From CBDCWO01 sp965223405 (GTDB lineage Bacteria > Bacteroidota > Bacteroidia > Chitinophagales > Saprospiraceae): DNA of 64,000 bases. The position numbers were made by a program, and so were the translations under genes. The notes under the pieces are model-generated. The model saw only the letters and a program-made list of their open reading frames with translations. It searched no databases and was not told the DNA's origin. Each line of letters opens with the position of its first letter. Position 1 is the first letter of the stretch. The DNA lies in NCBI GenBank assembly GCA_965223405.1, contig CBDCWO010000006.1, forward strand, positions 4,216,001 through 4,280,000, written 5' to 3'. Shown in pieces: positions 34,785 through 44,205 of this stretch.

Positions 34785-35933
34785 CTATTTAAATATCCTT
34801 GAATATAATATCGGATTATCACTTGGTGCGATTTGCCTCAAAGAATGAGAATTACTACCAGATGAAAAACTATTTTCCAAATTCTTTAATACGAGATCGG
34901 CAGAAACGACATAAATTAAAGTATCAGCATCTATGGCTTTTGGTAGGTTGTCAAAACTTGTCTTTTCAATTGCAGGTAAGAATTGAAGATCTCCAATAAA
35001 CTCATTTATAACTATTGATTTACCATCGTCTTTATCATACATAAAATGGAGATGTTGATCCCCGTAAAAAAAAGAAGAATAGATTTTTTTGGAGGACTCA
35101 AAAAAACCAAGTATTCTATGGGCATAAATATGGCTATTGATCTCTTCCATAAAAAGCTTTACGTTGGCATATTCATTCTCTAAGTAGGACTCCGGAATGC
35201 CATGGTTACCAAAGTCAATAGTATATCTTTCAGTGATGGCATTATTTAAAAGTTGATATACAGTTGTTCCATATCCATATAGAAAATAGGTTTTATTTTC
35301 AAAATGATAAAAATTTGTTAAGTCGAGTACATGCAAAAATTTGGCATGATTTTGTTTAATTGGTAAAAAGGCATTTTCAATATTAAGTGTTGTTTTACTT
35401 AAGTAATTCAATCTATTTTTGGATGCTATATTTGATCCGGAATAAATTACATATCTGCCCTCAAAGATTTCTATATCGTATCCATGAACGGGGGTTGGTT
35501 CTTCATTAATAAACTTCCCAGTCAAATCATAATTCAATATTTTCATAGATCTATTGTCGAAAATAGTCAATGTCTTCTCTTGTGTATCAGAAACAATACT
35601 TGTTATCTCTAAATATTCCCCTGGACCTTTTCCTACCCCATCGATTTTGAATAATATACGTCCAGATCTTGAAAATGCGATGCATTTTTTACCATCATTA
35701 ATGTAGAAAGCACCATTGTCAGTCTCAATATTTTTTATTTCTCCTAAAATGTAATCTTCTCTGCTTTCAAGTATTACGACAGTGTGAGGATGAAAGAAAT
35801 CCTTATAATCATAGGTTGTGGCAATATTAGGGTCTAGTCTGATTGAAGGTATTTCATCTGAAGTGGGCTTATCTCCAACACAACAAATGGTAATAAGAGA
35901 AATGCACAATATTCTACTAAACTTATATTTCAT
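34785..35933 (-). CDS. 6-bladed beta-propeller lipoprotein
   Basis: A 382-residue protein with a lipoprotein-like signal (ISLITICC, Cys near residue 18). The family mark is GVGKGPGEYLEITSI after a blade with FSRSGRILFKIDG, as in Bacteroidota 6-bladed propeller proteins of the TolB-like class. Repeated short strands (e.g. ILGEIKNIETDNGAFYINDG) support a propeller. Function is unknown; such proteins are thought to bind ligands or partners at the surface. No sensor or SusC/D partner is adjacent. Confidence 0.8.
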   Translation of the reverse strand: MKYKFSRILCISLITICCVGDKPTSDEIPSIRLDPNIATTYDYKDFFHPHTVVILESREDYILGEIKNIETDNGAFYINDGKKCIAFSRSGRILFKIDGVGKGPGEYLEITSIVSDTQEKTLTIFDNRSMKILNYDLTGKFINEEPTPVHGYDIEIFEGRYVIYSGSNIASKNRLNYLSKTTLNIENAFLPIKQNHAKFLHVLDLTNFYHFENKTYFLYGYGTTVYQLLNNAITERYTIDFGNHGIPESYLENEYANVKLFMEEINSHIYAHRILGFFESSKKIYSSFFYGDQHLHFMYDKDDGKSIVINEFIGDLQFLPAIEKTSFDNLPKAIDADTLIYVVSADLVLKNLENSFSSGSNSHSLRQIAPSDNPILYSRIFK

Positions 35934-36018
35934 TATTGTTACATGTGATTTTTTTCAAATTTTGGTTATTAACTATATTAATTATGAGTGTCCTAATTAT
36001 TGTGAACACATCAATCAT

Positions 36019-37359
36019 CTATTCTATTTCGGGAGATTGAATTGGCGTATTGCTCTTCACGATTATAAAACTAGATAAATTATAGTAAGCATTTTTGCTA
36101 TCAGCTGACGTCATAAAATCATTGGTCCAATCTTGGAACAAGTACTCCAGGCAAAATGACGTTTCTGAAATAGAACGGCCTACAACATCTATCCGGGTTG
36201 GTACCTCCATCCCAGGACACCAACCGGCACGGTCGGGTTTCCAATTACCATTTTGAGGTTGAACCGGATTTTGGTTACATCCTATTCCATCCATAACATG
36301 AAGGAATGAAAGTCCATTATCCAAACTGAGCCGGTGGGTTCTGAAACACCATTCAGCACACCTTCGTCCTCCAACATCGGCCGGTGTGGCATGTCCCCAA
36401 CCTGTGATGATGGTTCGGAAGGCGATCTCGTCGCTATTTTCAGGAAGGCTTATACAGCGGTCTAAATCCTTGTTGTGATCTTCACCGTACGGTATGGATT
36501 GATACGTAAAAATTGGGGCTACGGCACTATATGAGAATTCTGGTTCTCCACCGATTAACTCAAAGTCTACCGAGACCAACCATCCACTGGGTACCCAAGT
36601 ATCAATGAAAAGTTGTAGGGAAACCTGATCAACCAGCAAGGATTTAAAATCGGTAACATCAATTTCAAAACCTTTGGACCTTTGCTGATTCCCGACACCA
36701 TAAGGTGTGATATATCTTCCCATTTCAAACCATTCTTCTGTTTCTGGTGGACGGATACTTACATTGGCCGTCCGGTCCCAGGGATCACATCCTCCATCCG
36801 GACATTTCAGTTTAATATACATATTGATCGTCTCCGTCTTTTTTGAAAATGGCGGGAAGGTAAACTCCTTCATCACTTTTCTGGAAAAGCCATTGCCAAA
36901 AGCGATCCGTTCATTAGCAAAGGTATTCACCAAATCGAGCTTCGGTACTGCATAGGCCAGTAATTGGACTGTATGAGAAGTTTCCAAATGTCCCGTGATG
37001 ACCAAAGTTCCCTTTATTTCTCCTAGACTTTTGGGATGTGCACGTACCCGAATACGGACTCCCTGATCAGTAATTTCAGGCGCCAGGATAACTTTCTTAC
37101 TATAGTCGTTGGTTCCGTCAGCCACGATCATTTCAAAATCTCCGGTTATACTCAATTCCACATCTTCGGTATTGGCATTCCCAAGGAGGTGAAATTCTCT
37201 GTCTGGAGAAGGCTGATTTATTTCCACAGTGCTAAAATCCAACAAGTCATTGTCTAAGGATATGGAACCCGGTAATATAACTTCATCCTTGCATAAGAGC
37301 AATAGGCAAATAGTAAATGGAAAAATGACTAATTCTAAGAGATACTTTGTTATGGCCAT
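36019..37359 (-). CDS. PNGase F-like peptide-N-glycosidase lipoprotein
   Basis: A 446-residue protein: lipoprotein signal (LLLLC at residue 23), an Ig-like domain (about 28-140), then the two-lobed PNGase F fold. Recognised segments are CPDGGCDPWDRTANV (Asp192, Asp195), MGRYITPYGVG, ITGWGHATPADVGGRRCAEWCFRTH (Glu336) and CNQNPVQPQNGNWKPDRAGWCPGM. These cover the catalytic Asp and Glu regions of Elizabethkingia PNGase F. The enzyme would cut N-glycans from asparagine of glycoproteins. The extra N-terminal domain is not part of PNGase F itself and could be an attachment or substrate-binding module. Confidence 0.88.
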   Translation of the reverse strand: MAITKYLLELVIFPFTICLLLLCKDEVILPGSISLDNDLLDFSTVEINQPSPDREFHLLGNANTEDVELSITGDFEMIVADGTNDYSKKVILAPEITDQGVRIRVRAHPKSLGEIKGTLVITGHLETSHTVQLLAYAVPKLDLVNTFANERIAFGNGFSRKVMKEFTFPPFSKKTETINMYIKLKCPDGGCDPWDRTANVSIRPPETEEWFEMGRYITPYGVGNQQRSKGFEIDVTDFKSLLVDQVSLQLFIDTWVPSGWLVSVDFELIGGEPEFSYSAVAPIFTYQSIPYGEDHNKDLDRCISLPENSDEIAFRTIITGWGHATPADVGGRRCAEWCFRTHRLSLDNGLSFLHVMDGIGCNQNPVQPQNGNWKPDRAGWCPGMEVPTRIDVVGRSISETSFCLEYLFQDWTNDFMTSADSKNAYYNLSSFIIVKSNTPIQSPEIE

Positions 37360-37695
37360 GAGGAGTAACTATCGTAATGAATTTTTTAAAGCAAAATAGG
37401 CCTAATTAGCTATAATTTAGACAACGAAGTGATTTAAAAACAAATTGTTATTTGATTTGCATACCATTGATCCTGACTGCCGCAAGCAAGGCTCCAAAAG
37501 TGCTTCATCTTGAAAATCAAGCGCAGACAACTCATTTTATCCTCTGTTTTTAAACCACTTCAAAAATAACTATTTAGTATCAGGGTTTTTTACAACAATC
37601 TACCAACTTTTTTGCAACTCTGTTCGATTGTCAATTCCAAATTCTTATCGCTTGTGGGCACGATCCAAGTAATAGAATTCGGAATGAAAAATTTC
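37360..37695. other. non-coding gap of about 335 bases
   Basis: AT-rich spacer between two reverse-strand genes. It should hold the promoter for the PNGase F-like gene and the end of the serine hydrolase transcript, but I see no clear hairpin terminator. A plus-strand frame from 37612 is the shadow of the neighbouring gene. Confidence 0.4.
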
Positions 37696-38838
37696 CTACG
37701 ATGCTGCAGAAATACACAATTCAAGAACCCGATACGATTCGTTTTCACGAGGATTGATTGGGTCGCATTTAATCACGACAATCAAGTCAAGAGATGGTAC
37801 GATAGAAATCATCTGACCACCCCATCCATCTGCTTCAATACATATCTTCCCGTTCCTTCTTGATATAACCCAATGAAGCCCAAAACTTTTGTTTTTATTT
37901 CTGAATATATGTGCTCGGGTAGATACATCAATCCACTTTTCTGAAATCAACGTACGGTTGTTCCACTTACCTTTATTTAAATATAAAAACCCAAATTTGG
38001 CCATTTCACGGGCACTCAAATGCAGGCCATAAGCACCGATTTCCAATCCGTTATTGTCCTGTCTCCAACTATTGGGAATGGGTAAATGGAGTTCCTCCCA
38101 TTCAGTGTACATTTCCTGCCTTTTCGAAGGTTTAAATCGGATACCCAAAGGATCAAACAGGTTTTTTTTGGCAAATTCACCTGGAGACATTCCTGTAGTT
38201 GCTTTTATCAATTTGGATAGAAAATGGGAATTTGCAGAACTGTAAAAAAAGATGCTATCGGTTGAAGTAATCAATCCTCTGTGTAGTGCCTCTGAAACCC
38301 AATCGTCAGATTGAATCCAAGAAAGTTGATTGTTTTCATCCCAATTCAAACCGGTAGTATGTGTCAAAACATCCCGGATTGTGATGTTATTAAATTCGGA
38401 ATATTCAGGTAAATAATCAACCATACGTTTGTCAATACTTTGGATATAACCCTGATCTATTGCTATTCCAATCAATGCAGAGGTAATACTTTTAGTTACC
38501 GACCAGACCTCTGTGCTATGGTACTGTTTTCCCTCATTATAGTAGTTCTCAAATACTATAAAGCCATTTTTTACAATAATTAGGCTTTGGAAAGCATTAT
38601 CAGATCCTGCTAAACTATCGGCAAGTAATAATAAACCTGGTTTAATCTCATGAAGATGAAAATGCTCATTTCTCCATTCTTTCGTAGGCCAATAAATTCT
38701 TTTAGTTTTTGGCCATTGATATATTTCAGATGTAACCTGATTTACCAGATGATTATTTTCTTGGATAACCTTATATGTGTTTTGGTCAGCACAGGAATTA
38801 AAAAATAGGATACAAAGCCAAATTCGAAATATCTTCAC
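37696..38838 (-). CDS. serine hydrolase, beta-lactamase class C fold, lipoprotein
   Basis: A 380-residue protein starting with GTG; the signal peptide (WLCILFFNSC) ends in a lipobox-like Cys near residue 16. The S-x-x-K nucleophile motif is SVTKS, in VWSVTKSITSALIGIAIDQG, and the second motif is YSSANSHFLSKL. The family includes esterases, D-aminopeptidases and penicillin-binding-like proteins, so substrate is open. It is one of two such proteins separated by an alpha/beta hydrolase, all on the same strand. Confidence 0.88.
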   Translation of the reverse strand: MKIFRIWLCILFFNSCADQNTYKVIQENNHLVNQVTSEIYQWPKTKRIYWPTKEWRNEHFHLHEIKPGLLLLADSLAGSDNAFQSLIIVKNGFIVFENYYNEGKQYHSTEVWSVTKSITSALIGIAIDQGYIQSIDKRMVDYLPEYSEFNNITIRDVLTHTTGLNWDENNQLSWIQSDDWVSEALHRGLITSTDSIFFYSSANSHFLSKLIKATTGMSPGEFAKKNLFDPLGIRFKPSKRQEMYTEWEELHLPIPNSWRQDNNGLEIGAYGLHLSAREMAKFGFLYLNKGKWNNRTLISEKWIDVSTRAHIFRNKNKSFGLHWVISRRNGKICIEADGWGGQMISIVPSLDLIVVIKCDPINPRENESYRVLELCISAAS

Positions 38839-38950
38839 AGCATTTTTTTTATGATAATAGGATTAAAGCGCATTTCTAACAATTTACAATGCATGTCACA
38901 CTATTAATCATTCATTAAGTTGAGCGTATTACGGCATATAATTTAAAAGT

Positions 38951-40510
38951 TCAGCGTTTCTTGTTTCTAGTAATGGTCAGGTTACTATACCTGCCAGCAA
39001 GATTTATAATATCTCCTTTTTTAAATTTTAAATATTGGTCAAAGAAATTTCTGATAACCTCTCTTTGCAGGTCAATCATTTCATCATTACCCTGTAAAAA
39101 ATAGTCTAAATCTGTAAAGCTACTATGAGTAAAACCTTTGATTACTACTTGGTAGCAAACCTTTGTTGAACTTTCCATAAAATTATTTGCTCGCAAATAC
39201 CGATTTCCTTCTGGATTGCTGGATACAAACATAAAGGGGATTTTCAATTTAGAATTAATTAAATCACCGAACTGAAATCCATCCAAATTGATTCCGGCGT
39301 GTATAATTTCACTGTTAAATCCGAATTGCCCAGCAGTGGCTCCACCTAATGAATGCCCAAAAATTCCTACTGATTTGAAATCAAATAACCCGGCTAATAC
39401 TGAATCATTCAGATTAAGTTTCTTCAACTTATTATAGACTGCTTTTGTATCGGAATGCCATAACCGGGTACTTTGGTTGTGCAAAGGACTTAACTCGAAT
39501 AATTTGTTATAGGCCTCTTGCAGGTATTTTGGATCGTTGCTACTTAAGATTATGTTTTGAAATTCACCGACTTCTATGCCATCTAATTCAGATGCCCTAC
39601 TGACATAGAATTTATTTTCGGATTTGTTAGGGATTACTTTTCCATCCCCTTTTAAGTAAAGTGCGGATTCATTTTTATGAGCTATACTCACCACGATATA
39701 CCCATGACTAACTAGGTCTTCAAAAACAGTTTGGTAAACAGATGTGAATCCTCCGTATCCATGATTATAAAGCAGAATTGGAAATTTTTGATTTGGAATT
39801 GCACGGGTATTTAAATATGAATTACTCTTCATTTTCGAAAAATATCTAATAGCGAAAATTGGGATATTCAAGAACTTGGACGATGCCTTTATTACTTCGT
39901 CGCTTTGATACACGGCTTGCTCAGCAGATTCAAGCATAGTGGGATACCAAATTTGAAAAGAAAGTAGCCTATTGTTATCTGAATCATTCGCTGGGTAAAA
40001 CCGAATTGTTTGACCTACCTGATATTTCCCAGTTGGCTTAGGAAGCTCCGGTATTTTCTTTTTTAATGATTTCTCTTTTCCGATTGATAATTCGGAAATT
40101 ATGTACCGACCATTTGATTTAATGAACTCCGCTTTGAAGTTCGTTGTATCAGTGGGAATATTTGTTCTTTTGCTAATATTTTTTCCTTGTTCTACATAAC
40201 CGTGTTTATTCTCATAACTTGTATCAACAATGTATTCCGCAAATTCACCATTGCCTCTAGTGAAAAGATATTTGTACAAAGAAATTACTTTTTCTTTACC
40301 AACTATGGGCATTAATTCGGTAGTGTATAATATAATATGATCTGCAAAAATGGAGTCTAAAGACTCAATCTGTTTTAAATTTTCTGCTCTCTCTAGTTTT
40401 TGTATTTGTGTAGTAGAACCCGGAAGGATTTGGCCAAAGACCAAAAATTGCAATGTTTGGCAAAAACCGAACAAAATTATTGTCTTCATAACCTTTTTTT
40501 TCCTATACAT
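38951..40510 (-). CDS. secreted alpha/beta hydrolase with N-terminal NTF2-like domain
   Basis: A 519-residue protein. A second ATG (40489) gives a cleaner signal peptide (MKTIILFGFCQTLQFLVFGQ). Residues 30-150 look like an NTF2/SnoaL-type fold (IESLDSIFADHIILYTTEL, then GKEKVISLYKYLF). The rest is an alpha/beta hydrolase like PAF acetylhydrolase: oxyanion region PILLYNHGYGG, nucleophile elbow GIFGHSLGGATAGQFG, and a likely catalytic His in GFTHSSFTD. Substrate is unknown. It starts 11 bases after the upstream serine hydrolase stop, so they are probably co-transcribed. Confidence 0.85.
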   Translation of the reverse strand: MYRKKKVMKTIILFGFCQTLQFLVFGQILPGSTTQIQKLERAENLKQIESLDSIFADHIILYTTELMPIVGKEKVISLYKYLFTRGNGEFAEYIVDTSYENKHGYVEQGKNISKRTNIPTDTTNFKAEFIKSNGRYIISELSIGKEKSLKKKIPELPKPTGKYQVGQTIRFYPANDSDNNRLLSFQIWYPTMLESAEQAVYQSDEVIKASSKFLNIPIFAIRYFSKMKSNSYLNTRAIPNQKFPILLYNHGYGGFTSVYQTVFEDLVSHGYIVVSIAHKNESALYLKGDGKVIPNKSENKFYVSRASELDGIEVGEFQNIILSSNDPKYLQEAYNKLFELSPLHNQSTRLWHSDTKAVYNKLKKLNLNDSVLAGLFDFKSVGIFGHSLGGATAGQFGFNSEIIHAGINLDGFQFGDLINSKLKIPFMFVSSNPEGNRYLRANNFMESSTKVCYQVVIKGFTHSSFTDLDYFLQGNDEMIDLQREVIRNFFDQYLKFKKGDIINLAGRYSNLTITRNKKR

Positions 40511-40521
40511 AGAAGGAGTAG

Positions 40522-41925
40522 TTATTCTTTTTCGAATACTGCCTTTCTAAAGCCAAAAGATGAAGTTATTGTGCTGACACTTCCTTCATCTGTTCGCTTG
40601 AAAGTAACTTTAACTGGTAAAATATGCAATACGCTACCAATAAATTCAACCTCCGATATTGGACGCAGCTCGATTTGAATTCCGTCACTTCCGGTTAATA
40701 ATAATCTATTATTTTGGACTGAAATATTGACAAAATTATTGGTTTGAGATGAAATATAACGACCGGCAAAATCAATTAAGTTTTTGTTTTTTATATTAAT
40801 ATATTGTCTTTCTGTACTAGTATTGGTAAGAGCAGGAATAATGTAGTTCGAAATCATGGCAATACTATTGAGTTCTCCCAGTGGATTGTCAAATACCTGC
40901 TGACATATGACTATTACCGTCTTTAAATCCGGTACGACAAATATATGTTGTCCCCCATGACCAGAAGCCAAATAAACAAAAAAGGCAGTGTCGATGGTGT
41001 GAAATTCTCCGCACCACCATTGAAAACCATAATCCGGTCCGTTGATATTTTCCATATGAGGAAAAGTGGATTTTTCTATCCATTCGTTAGGTACTATCTG
41101 CTCACCTCTCCAGTTTCCTTGCCATAGAAACAGCTGCCCTAATTTGGCCATATCAATTGGTCTTAGGTAAAGTCCACCGTCAAAATCCGTTAATCCACAT
41201 ACAACATTATCCCAAACAAAATCTTCAATTTCCAGTGGTTCGAACAAGTGTTTTTTGGCATATGCTAAAGCGGGTTTGCCTGTGGAATTCTCAATTAAAT
41301 AGGACAACAATATACTATAACCTCCATTGTAGTTAAATCTTTCACCAGGTGCATTAACCATTTTCTTTTGCAATAGATAGGCTATAGGATCATTGCTATT
41401 ACTGGCGGCATTCCAATCATTCCTGCGATCATCATATGGAAAACTTTGTTCATTCCATTCTAGTCCTCCTGCCATTGATAAAGCATGTCTGAATAGAATT
41501 TGTTTCTTTACGGTATCCTCACTAAAATATCTGGAATATTCCGGAAGTAATTCAAATATAGGCTTGTCAAGAATGTTATCATTTAATCCAGGAAATACAC
41601 CTTGACCCATAGCAATCCCCATCAATACCGATCCAATACTTTTTGACACAGATGCAGTGTACTGTTTGTCTGTTGCTGAATATCCACTAAAATAATGTTC
41701 TAAAAGAAGATTTCCGTTTTGCAGAATAACCAGCGCATGAATATTTTGGATTTTCCTTTCATCAATATCTTTGATAAGAGTAATGATAAGAGGTTGGTTT
41801 ATATTTTCTAATTTAATCTGTTCAAAAGCAGGACTAGTATTATTTGTTTTGTTTTTGCAGCTAATAATGTTCGTTACGATTAAAAGCCCCAAAATGTAGT
41901 TGAATGTACTTTTCAGGATTTTCAT
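40522..41925 (-). CDS. serine hydrolase, beta-lactamase class C fold, with C-terminal extension, lipoprotein
   Basis: A 467-residue protein: lipobox IISC near residue 23, the S-x-x-K motif in TASVSKSIGSVLMGIAMGQG, the YxN-type motif in FNYNGGYSILLSYL, and a third motif region SGHGGQHIFVVPD. An extra C-terminal domain (about residues 375-460, DFAGRYISSQTNNFVNISV) resembles the lipocalin-like extension often attached to these hydrolases. It is distinct from the shorter serine hydrolase at 37696-38838. Confidence 0.87.
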   Translation of the reverse strand: MKILKSTFNYILGLLIVTNIISCKNKTNNTSPAFEQIKLENINQPLIITLIKDIDERKIQNIHALVILQNGNLLLEHYFSGYSATDKQYTASVSKSIGSVLMGIAMGQGVFPGLNDNILDKPIFELLPEYSRYFSEDTVKKQILFRHALSMAGGLEWNEQSFPYDDRRNDWNAASNSNDPIAYLLQKKMVNAPGERFNYNGGYSILLSYLIENSTGKPALAYAKKHLFEPLEIEDFVWDNVVCGLTDFDGGLYLRPIDMAKLGQLFLWQGNWRGEQIVPNEWIEKSTFPHMENINGPDYGFQWWCGEFHTIDTAFFVYLASGHGGQHIFVVPDLKTVIVICQQVFDNPLGELNSIAMISNYIIPALTNTSTERQYINIKNKNLIDFAGRYISSQTNNFVNISVQNNRLLLTGSDGIQIELRPISEVEFIGSVLHILPVKVTFKRTDEGSVSTITSSFGFRKAVFEKE

Positions 41926-42097
41926 AAAATGGCAAAAATTTGGTCATCAATACTTTGGTTAAACATTAGGATTACCGTAAACTTTATCATTCAATTTTAC
42001 ATGTATTCAACTGAAAATAATACCTGCCTTATCGGGAAGTAATAAATTAATTGATATTTAGCCGATATTAACTAGCAATCGGATTGGTAATCGAGAC

Positions 42098-42787
42098 TTA
42101 GCTAGCTTGAAAATAGAATTCGACCAGAATAATTGTTTGTATCAGAATACTCGACGCAACAAGCGGAACCAGACTACGATATCTGTAGTAAACAATATTA
42201 AAGGTTAACGCTATCAAAATACCTGTAATAATACCTGCCGGGCCATTATCCAAATTCATTAGACCAATAAAACCAGCAGATGTCACCATAATTATCCATT
42301 CCCAAAATCGATTATGGTAGCAATCCCAAAGATTTTTCAATAGAAAAACTCTCGCATACTCCAAGTTTATTTGAATGACCCAAATAAAGGGGCCGAAATA
42401 AAATATGCTGTAATACGGATTATTGAAGATCTCCAGTAGTACATTTATTAAGGTTATTCTATCTGCTTCATGATTGAACCAATACACATAAGTAATATTT
42501 CCAATACTGTAAATGAGATAGGTCGATATTAAAAGGAAAAAGGTCAAGCTGACGTCAAGCAGTATTGGCTCCTTAAAATGGATATAATCTTTAATGTTTT
42601 CCTGAAGAAAATACCTTGTAAGTATAAGGAGAAATGCAAAATTAAACAGTCCAATAGCAAAATAACGACCCAAAATATCGGATACTGTGATTTGATCGTA
42701 GCAATACAGCTTTTCAAAAATCACGAATATGAAAAATGGACAAGCTCCTAGAAGCACTGCAAGGATCTTACGGGTTTTGATATTCAT
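42098..42787 (-). CDS. multi-pass membrane protein, degenerate CPBP-like
   Basis: Using the ATG at 42787 gives 229 residues with about seven hydrophobic helices; a longer frame from 42886 lies inside the AraC gene and is unlikely. The order EYARVFLLK, GFIGLMNL and a polar-poor last helix resembles the spacing of CPBP (Abi) motifs, but the expected EExxxR and the two histidines are not intact, so any protease activity is doubtful. The gene overlaps the 3' end of the AraC regulator by 20 bases, so the pair is translationally coupled and probably works together. Function unknown. Confidence 0.65.
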   Translation of the reverse strand: MNIKTRKILAVLLGACPFFIFVIFEKLYCYDQITVSDILGRYFAIGLFNFAFLLILTRYFLQENIKDYIHFKEPILLDVSLTFFLLISTYLIYSIGNITYVYWFNHEADRITLINVLLEIFNNPYYSIFYFGPFIWVIQINLEYARVFLLKNLWDCYHNRFWEWIIMVTSAGFIGLMNLDNGPAGIITGILIALTFNIVYYRYRSLVPLVASSILIQTIILVEFYFQAS

Positions 42788-43811
42788 TGCCTGTATGTTT
42801 TCTAAATTGAGCAGGAGTTTCACCCGTATTTTTCTTAAAGCTAGCGTAGAAGGACGAAATGGAATTGTATCCGACATCAAAGGCAATATCTGATATTTTT
42901 ACATGGCTAGACTCCTGCACTAGTAGCTCTTTCGCTTCTTTTATTCGATAATGAGTTAGCAACTCATAAAAAGTCTTTTGCTTGTATTCATTGATTACCT
43001 GTGATAATATGTGGGTAGAAGTGTGAATTTTCTTTGCTAATTTTGAAAGTGATATAGTGCAATCCCGATAGATTTTGTCTTGTTCCATACATTGATTAAG
43101 ACTTCGTAAAATGCGCTCCCCTTCTTTGGCATCCAATCCAGTCTTTTTATATTTTTCGTTGTAGTCGAAGGTTAAGATCTGGCCTTTATTAATTAACAGT
43201 GCCAGGGTAAAATAAATCATTAAGCTATAAATAATCGCACCCGATATATAAGGAAAACTAGAAGCGGTGTCTAAGAAATACGAGAACCAAATGATCAGTA
43301 AAAAAGTTGTTACAATTTGCAACGGTCGCCTGAGATGGATGCGATGTGTTGGAATTCGATTTATTCTTTCGATTGTTATTAATATATATACTATATAATA
43401 AAGCATGATTGAACGGTAGACTACCGGCCATATTATATTGTTTTCTCTTAGACTTTTCCACGAACTCCAGATGATGAAAAACAATATGGAAGGAATGATG
43501 TGAACAATGTCCTTTTTGTGCAGTCTATACTTTTCTTCGATGACAGAGTTGGTGAATAACATAAAAATTGGACCTATTGATAAAAATCCCGCCAAACTGG
43601 CTGCGAAAAATATATCGTGAAGGTTAATGGAGTAAGTGATAACTATTGACTTGGTTACTCTCAAAGAAAGAACAAATACCAATAATGCAAATAACTGATT
43701 TGTAAACTTGTTTCCCTTGGGAGATAAAACACCATAGACGATCAGAATAAAGCTATTTATTATACCCATTGCAGTCAAAATAAGTATCATACTATCGTAG
43801 TCTAACGACAT
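42768..43811 (-). CDS. AraC-family regulator with N-terminal membrane sensor domain
   Basis: A 347-residue protein. Residues 5-215 form about seven transmembrane helices; residues 240-340 are an AraC DNA-binding domain (ISLSKLAKKIHTSTHILSQV, KTFYELLTHYRIKEAKELL, and ISDIAFDVGYNSISSFYASF then ETPAQFRKH). This class of membrane-bound regulator is common in Bacteroidota. The overlapping membrane protein downstream and the hydrolase genes beyond it may be its targets; that is inference. Confidence 0.9.
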   Translation of the reverse strand: MSLDYDSMILILTAMGIINSFILIVYGVLSPKGNKFTNQLFALLVFVLSLRVTKSIVITYSINLHDIFFAASLAGFLSIGPIFMLFTNSVIEEKYRLHKKDIVHIIPSILFFIIWSSWKSLRENNIIWPVVYRSIMLYYIVYILITIERINRIPTHRIHLRRPLQIVTTFLLIIWFSYFLDTASSFPYISGAIIYSLMIYFTLALLINKGQILTFDYNEKYKKTGLDAKEGERILRSLNQCMEQDKIYRDCTISLSKLAKKIHTSTHILSQVINEYKQKTFYELLTHYRIKEAKELLVQESSHVKISDIAFDVGYNSISSFYASFKKNTGETPAQFRKHTGNEYQNP

Positions 43812-44205
43812 AATTTTGTTTTTTGGCTAACAATCAAAATAAAAAAATGCTATATGAACGTAACAAAAAAGTTTGTCAGTACCTATGCACTCTTGCGATA
43901 CTTTTTATCTATGAGCACATTCAAATTTTCTTTGACATTAATGCATTCATTGACTTGGATTATTATATTAATTATAATGAAAAATTAAATATAATTTTCA
44001 TTCAATGCATCTGAATTATGGATTTCCGGATTTAAACACTCAGCAATGTCAAATTCAATGACCATCTCCTATATCCTCTATGACATGGATTGGATCCTCA
44101 GAAGCAATCCGTGCTATGAATTCTTTTTATCTATATTTAATAAATCCCAAATCAGCAAATCTTGTATTTTTGAGATATTCTGGTTAACCAGAGAAATAGC
44201 AAAAA
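43812..44205. other. divergent intergenic region of about 390 bases
   Basis: Spacer between the reverse-strand AraC gene and the forward sulfatase gene. It must contain both promoters. Two short forward frames (63 and 83 residues) start here; neither has a supportable family or codon pattern. AT-rich, no clear hairpin. Confidence 0.4.

Noticed and set aside
42788..42886. N-terminal extension of the CPBP-like membrane protein
   Set aside because: It lies within the AraC DNA-binding domain coding sequence; the ATG at 42787 precedes the first hydrophobic helix.
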